A DNA stretch of 34,982 nucleotides, from assembly GCA_020852405.1 (NCBI GenBank), contig JADZAX010000146.1, forward strand, positions 1 to 34,982. Reading direction: 5' to 3'. Positions 31,481 through 34,982 of the stretch are shown in pieces (within the stretch, counting starts at the first letter, position 1; each line of letters begins with the position of its first letter). The position numbers and the translations under genes were made by a program. This stretch comes from Verrucomicrobiales bacterium (lineage in GTDB: Bacteria > Verrucomicrobiota > Verrucomicrobiia > Verrucomicrobiales > DEV007). The notes under the pieces are model-generated. The model was not told the DNA's origin, ran no database searches, and worked only from the letters and a program-made list of their open reading frames with translations.

Positions 31481-31635
31481 GTCGGGGAGACTAGCACGTC
31501 GCCCGGACCGGGCGCCAGAACGGGATTGCGCTGCCCGGGGGCGATTTTTTTTCGCCTTCGGCAAAATTGGGGTGAATACATCGGTCCCGGAAAGAGTATA
31601 AAAGAAGACCACCTGCATCCTTTCCCGTTTTCTTC

Positions 31636-33504
31636 ATGCACTCTCGTTCGCTGATCGCCGCCGTCCTCGCCCTCCTTTCCGCCCTGCCGCTCGGCGCCGC
31701 CGAGCGGGTCGCCCTCGTGATCGGGAACGACGCCTACCCCGCCTCGGTGGACCCGGCCACGCAGCGGCTGCGCGAGGTGAAGCTGGAGAACTGCGTCAAT
31801 GACGCGACCGCCGTGCGGGACATGCTGCGCGACCAGCTCGGGTTTCCGGCGGAGGGCATCATCTTCGGGCGGGACCTGACCCGGACCCAGATCTACCAGA
31901 AACTGGAGGCCTTCAAGAAAGCCGCCGCCGGGTCCGAAATGGCCCTCGTCTTCTACGCCGGACACGGCATGGAAAGCCTCGACGGACGGGAGAATTTCAT
32001 CATCCCGGTCGATGCCGACCTCGTCGGGGCGGGGGAGTCCGAGGCGCTGCTGCGGGGCACCGCGGTGAATCTGACGGAGGTCCTCGGCTACGTCACCAAG
32101 GCCACCGGCGGTCCCAAGGTGGTGCTGCTGGACTGCTGCCGGGACCGCCCGGCGAAGCGGACCGCGACCGGCAAGGTCGCCGAGGGCGGGGGCCTGGCGC
32201 AGTTGCCGGAGGACCAGATCCCGGCGGACACGCTGATCCTGCTGGCCGCCGCGCCGAACAAGCAGGCCAGTGACGGGCGGGGTCACGGGCCGTTCACGGC
32301 GGCGCTGCTGGCGAATCTCCCGGCGCGGGGGCAGAATCTCCTCGACGCCTTTTTCAAGGTGAGCGACGCGGTCCAGGAGGCGACGGGGAAACAGCAGATC
32401 CCCTGGCTGAAGTTCGACGGCTCGGGAACGATCTTCCGGCAGAGCGCCCTGGTGACGGGGAACGCGCCGGTCGTGGCGCCCCCGGGGCCGGTGATGAACA
32501 CGGCGGAACTGGCGGCGCGGGATCGTCAGATCGAGGAATTGAAGGCGCAGATCGCGAAGATGGCGCGGGAGAGCACGGGCCGGGCCGACCAGGCGGCGGA
32601 GCTAGCGGTGGTGAAAGAGCAGCTCACGGCGATCCAGGAACAGATCAAAAGCAAACCGGCGGTCACGATGACGCCCCCGGCGTCTCCGGCGACGAAGCCG
32701 TCAGATCAGTCCAATACGTCCCATACGACCTATACAACAGGCCTGGACCGGGGCGCCATTGGGGACTCAAGGAGCTTCGAGATCGGCGGGGGGCAGAAGG
32801 TGGTCCTGAAATACGTGCCGGGCGGGGAGTTTCTGATGGGGAGTCCGGAAGGGGAACAAGATCGGAGCGACGACGAGAAGCAGACGCGGGTGACGCTGAG
32901 CAGCCATTACTGGATGGGAGAGACGGAGGTGACGCAGGGGCAGTGGGAGGCGGTGATGGGGAGCAACCCGAGCAATTTCAAGGGGGCGACGCTGCCGGTA
33001 GAGCAGGTGAGCCACGACGACGCGGTGGCCTTCCTCGGGAAACTGAACGCGCAGAGCCGGCCGGCGTCCGGGTGGCGGTGGGCGTTGCCGAGCGAGGCGC
33101 AGTGGGAGCGGGCGTGTCGCGGGGGCACGGAGACGGTGTTCAGCTATGGGAACAGTCTGGACAGCACGCAGGCAAACTTCGACGGGAACTATCCCTACGG
33201 AAACGGGAAGAAGGGGCCGTATTTGGAGAAGACGGCGGCGGTGAAATCCTACGCCGCCAACGGGTATGGGCTGTATGACATGCACGGGAATGTGTATGAA
33301 TGGTGCGCGGACTGGTATGGCGAGACGCTCCCCGGCGGAGTGGATCCCCACGGTCCTAAGACTGGCTCCAACCGCGTGGGCCGCGGCGGGTCGTGGGGCA
33401 ACCGCGGCAGGAACTGCCGCTCCGCCTACCGCTTCTGGTTCACGCCGGACTTCCGGGACTACTACCTGGGGTTCCGCTTGGCCGCAGTTCCCGAGGAGCG
33501 GTAG
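31636..33504 (+). CDS. Secreted caspase (peptidase C14)-like + FGE/SUMF1 (C-type lectin-fold) fusion protein; candidate DGR target protein
   Basis: Signal peptide; AERVALVIGNDAYP, MALVFYAGHGMESLDGRENFIIPVDAD (His), VVLLDCCRDRP (Cys); Ala/Glu-rich linker; FGE domain VVLKYVPGGEFLMGSPEGE...HYWMGETEVTQGQWEAVMGSNPSNFKG...LPSEAQWERACRGG...YDMHGNVYEWCADWYG...RVGRGGSWGNRGRNCRSAYRFWFTPDFRDYYLGFRLA. Confidence 0.92.
   Translation: MHSRSLIAAVLALLSALPLGAAERVALVIGNDAYPASVDPATQRLREVKLENCVNDATAVRDMLRDQLGFPAEGIIFGRDLTRTQIYQKLEAFKKAAAGSEMALVFYAGHGMESLDGRENFIIPVDADLVGAGESEALLRGTAVNLTEVLGYVTKATGGPKVVLLDCCRDRPAKRTATGKVAEGGGLAQLPEDQIPADTLILLAAAPNKQASDGRGHGPFTAALLANLPARGQNLLDAFFKVSDAVQEATGKQQIPWLKFDGSGTIFRQSALVTGNAPVVAPPGPVMNTAELAARDRQIEELKAQIAKMARESTGRADQAAELAVVKEQLTAIQEQIKSKPAVTMTPPASPATKPSDQSNTSHTTYTTGLDRGAIGDSRSFEIGGGQKVVLKYVPGGEFLMGSPEGEQDRSDDEKQTRVTLSSHYWMGETEVTQGQWEAVMGSNPSNFKGATLPVEQVSHDDAVAFLGKLNAQSRPASGWRWALPSEAQWERACRGGTETVFSYGNSLDSTQANFDGNYPYGNGKKGPYLEKTAAVKSYAANGYGLYDMHGNVYEWCADWYGETLPGGVDPHGPKTGSNRVGRGGSWGNRGRNCRSAYRFWFTPDFRDYYLGFRLAAVPEER
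33376..33480 (+). repeat. Candidate DGR variable region (VR) at the 3' end of the caspase-FGE gene
   Basis: GSWxNxxRNCRSAxRxxxxPDxRxxxLGFRL scaffold; most putatively variable positions use NNC codons (ggc, aac, cgc, ggc, tac, ttc, ttc, ttc, gac, tac, tac) compatible with AAC codons in a template repeat. Confidence 0.6.
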
Positions 33505-33574
33505 GAGGAGCCGCCGCGAAGAGAAGCGAGGGACGAGCGGAACGCAGGGCGGCGACGGGGTGGGGGGGAGTGAA

Positions 33575-33587
33575 CCCGCGAAGCGGG
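33575..33587 (+). other. Small GC hairpin downstream of the candidate VR (terminator-like)
   Basis: CCCGC-GAA-GCGGG, followed by cggaaaatttttct. Confidence 0.4.
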
Positions 33588-33632
33588 CGGAAAATTTTTC
33601 TAAGAAGTTGAGACAATTCCCGGACAACACCG

Positions 33633-33785
33633 ATGGCTTACGCGTTTTTCAAAGTGCCTTGCACCCCTGAGCCCGGGGCCTCCGACTTGCTGAACGATTT
33701 TTTGCGGAGGCACTCCGTGCTCGCGGTGGAAAAGCAGTGGGTGGGAAGCGGGGAGGCTTCCTTTTGGGCGTTTTGCATCCAGTAA
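33633..33785 (+). pseudogene. Truncated N-terminus resembling the HRDC-type DGR accessory ORF
   Basis: ATG at 33633 to TAA at 33785: MAYAFFKVPCTPEPGASDLLNDFLRRHSVLAVEKQWVGSGEASFWAFCIQ*; 50 aa, missing from the ORF track. Resembles the FFxIP...ELNxFLxxHRVLxVExxFVxxGxxSxWxxCV N-terminus as I recall it for these accessory proteins. Confidence 0.55.
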
Positions 33786-33800
33786 TCCCCCGAACCCGTC

Positions 33801-33897
33801 TCAGGCCAGGATCGGGCGCACCACTTCGCCGTGGACGTCGGTGAGGCGGAACTCGCGGCCCTGGTATTTGAAGGTCAGCCGCTCGTGTTTGTTGGTC
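33801..33897 (-). pseudogene. C-terminal fragment of a DUF1501 protein
   Basis: Minus strand reads [31 protein letters not shown], the usual DUF1501 C-terminus ((L)[29 protein letters not shown]); a TGA interrupts the frame just upstream. Confidence 0.7.
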
Positions 33898-34051
33898 CAT
33901 CATCACTGCGGATTCCATTGACTGTGTGTGAAAACCAGTATTTCAGGACTGCCTACGAATTTGAAAGGGATTCGGATCACAGTATTTTTTTAGATCGGTC
34001 GTTGAATTCTATTGCCACGCTCAAGCATTCCAACTAGGAGGGGTTGGACCA

Positions 34052-34837
34052 ATGAAAAGCGAGAAAACCTTGAGTGGAGACGGAGGATTGTTTCCAGAAA
34101 CAGATTGGGAGGCACTAGGGCACCTGAAACTCACCAATGGAGATGCGCCAGGATTGGTGGATCGACTCTCCCGTGCGTATTGGCGTCCACTTTGGATTGT
34201 GGCCCAGAACCGTGGATTGAACAGTGAAGATGCCCGAGACGCTGTCCAAGGTTTTTTTCTGCATGCGATTACCACATCCCTCTTTACCAAACCCACTGAG
34301 GCCTTGGGGAGATTTCGCAGTTATCTCTACCGGTCTTTCTGCAACTACTTGGCTGGCTTGCGCCGGAGGGAGGTGGCGGCCTCGCGAAGGCCCAGGAAGG
34401 GACTTGTCTCACTGGACGAACTTGATTCGGGAGAAGTCGAAGGTCGGGGCGGCTTCGCTGACCCCTCATTCACTGATGAAGAGGACAGGTTTCGAACTGA
34501 ATGGACTATTGCCTTGATTCATAAAACATTGTCAAGATTGCGTGAGGCCTGTGAATCCAAATCCAGGATGACGCACTTTGACGTTTTTAATGAATGGTTG
34601 GTCCTTCCTGTTTTGGATCCAGAAGCGGCGCGTTCGCCAAGCGGCAAGCGGACGCTTGCTGAATTGGCGCAGAAGTATCGCCTGACAGTGAAACAGGCTT
34701 CCAATGTCGTGGTCACGATGAAGCGAGCCTTTCGTAGAGCCCTTCACGAGGAATTGAATGAATTGCCCCTGACCGAGACCTCACTCTCCATCCAAGTGAG
34801 GGAAGCTCTTTCCATGCTTGAGATACATTCTGATTGA
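34052..34837 (+). CDS. Sigma-70 family (ECF-like) RNA polymerase sigma factor, PVC type
   Basis: LVDRLSRAYWRPLWIVAQNRGLNSEDARDAVQGFFLHAI (region 2-like); LAELAQKYRLTVKQASNVVVTMKRAFRRALHEEL (region 4 HTH); good SD aggagg upstream. Confidence 0.75.
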   Translation: MKSEKTLSGDGGLFPETDWEALGHLKLTNGDAPGLVDRLSRAYWRPLWIVAQNRGLNSEDARDAVQGFFLHAITTSLFTKPTEALGRFRSYLYRSFCNYLAGLRRREVAASRRPRKGLVSLDELDSGEVEGRGGFADPSFTDEEDRFRTEWTIALIHKTLSRLREACESKSRMTHFDVFNEWLVLPVLDPEAARSPSGKRTLAELAQKYRLTVKQASNVVVTMKRAFRRALHEELNELPLTETSLSIQVREALSMLEIHSD

Positions 34838-34982
34838 AAAAACCCTATTTTCTCTGGTCCGCGCAGCCTTTGGCGGATCTTTGCATATTCCCTAAAAGAG
34901 AATTCCTATTGTTGATCTTCAACTCGCCACCGAAAATGCCCGCTCCCTCTTCACAGTCATCTTGGATCCTTCAAGAAGGAGA

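Noticed and set aside
31636-34982. Template repeat or reverse transcriptase of a DGR inside this window
   Set aside because: No second copy of the ggaactgccgctccgcc-type VR sequence found by eye and no RT ORF with a YxDD-type motif in the available ORFs; I therefore do not claim a complete DGR.
34936-34982. Start of a following gene (MPAPSSQSSWILQEG...), perhaps a Ser/Thr kinase paired with the sigma factor
   Set aside because: Only 15 codons are visible; the family cannot be supported.

Overview
The window reads as a chromosomal segment of a Verrucomicrobia/Planctomycetes-like (PVC) bacterium; this lineage call is inferred from gene families (PSD1/DUF1549-DUF1553, SHD1, sulfatase, DUF1501), not measured. 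Left to right it holds: the 5' end of an undecaprenyl diphosphate synthase gene (minus strand); a sulfatase; an SHD1 + HEXXH metallopeptidase-like protein; a minus-strand cluster of EEP phosphatase, Rieske protein, CzcA-type RND pump and TolC-like protein with no membrane-fusion adaptor; a DUF1802 protein; a type II secretion/type IV pilus block (GspG-like, GspF/PilC and two tandem GspE/PilB ATPases); an MFS transporter; two uncharacterised proteins (one an Ala/Lys/Glu-rich lipoprotein); a DUF5684-like membrane protein; a BtuB-like TonB receptor followed by MetH; a PSD1 cytochrome protein; a second MFS transporter; an isochorismatase-like protein; a secreted caspase-FGE fusion; and an ECF-like sigma factor. 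The most interesting locus is 31636..33900. The caspase-FGE protein ends in a C-type-lectin/FGE-fold tail (RVGRGGSWGNRGRNCRSAYRFWFTPDFRDYYLGFRLA) that looks like the variable region of a diversity-generating retroelement (DGR) target. About 130 bp downstream is a 50-aa ORF, absent from the supplied track, that resembles the N-terminus of the HRDC-type accessory ORFs of some DGRs. It is cut off and directly abuts a tail-to-tail fragment of a DUF1501 gene. I see no reverse transcriptase or template repeat in the window, so this is either a remnant or orphan DGR target locus, or one diversified in trans. The DGR calls rest on pattern recognition and need a template-repeat/reverse-transcriptase search in the rest of the genome.
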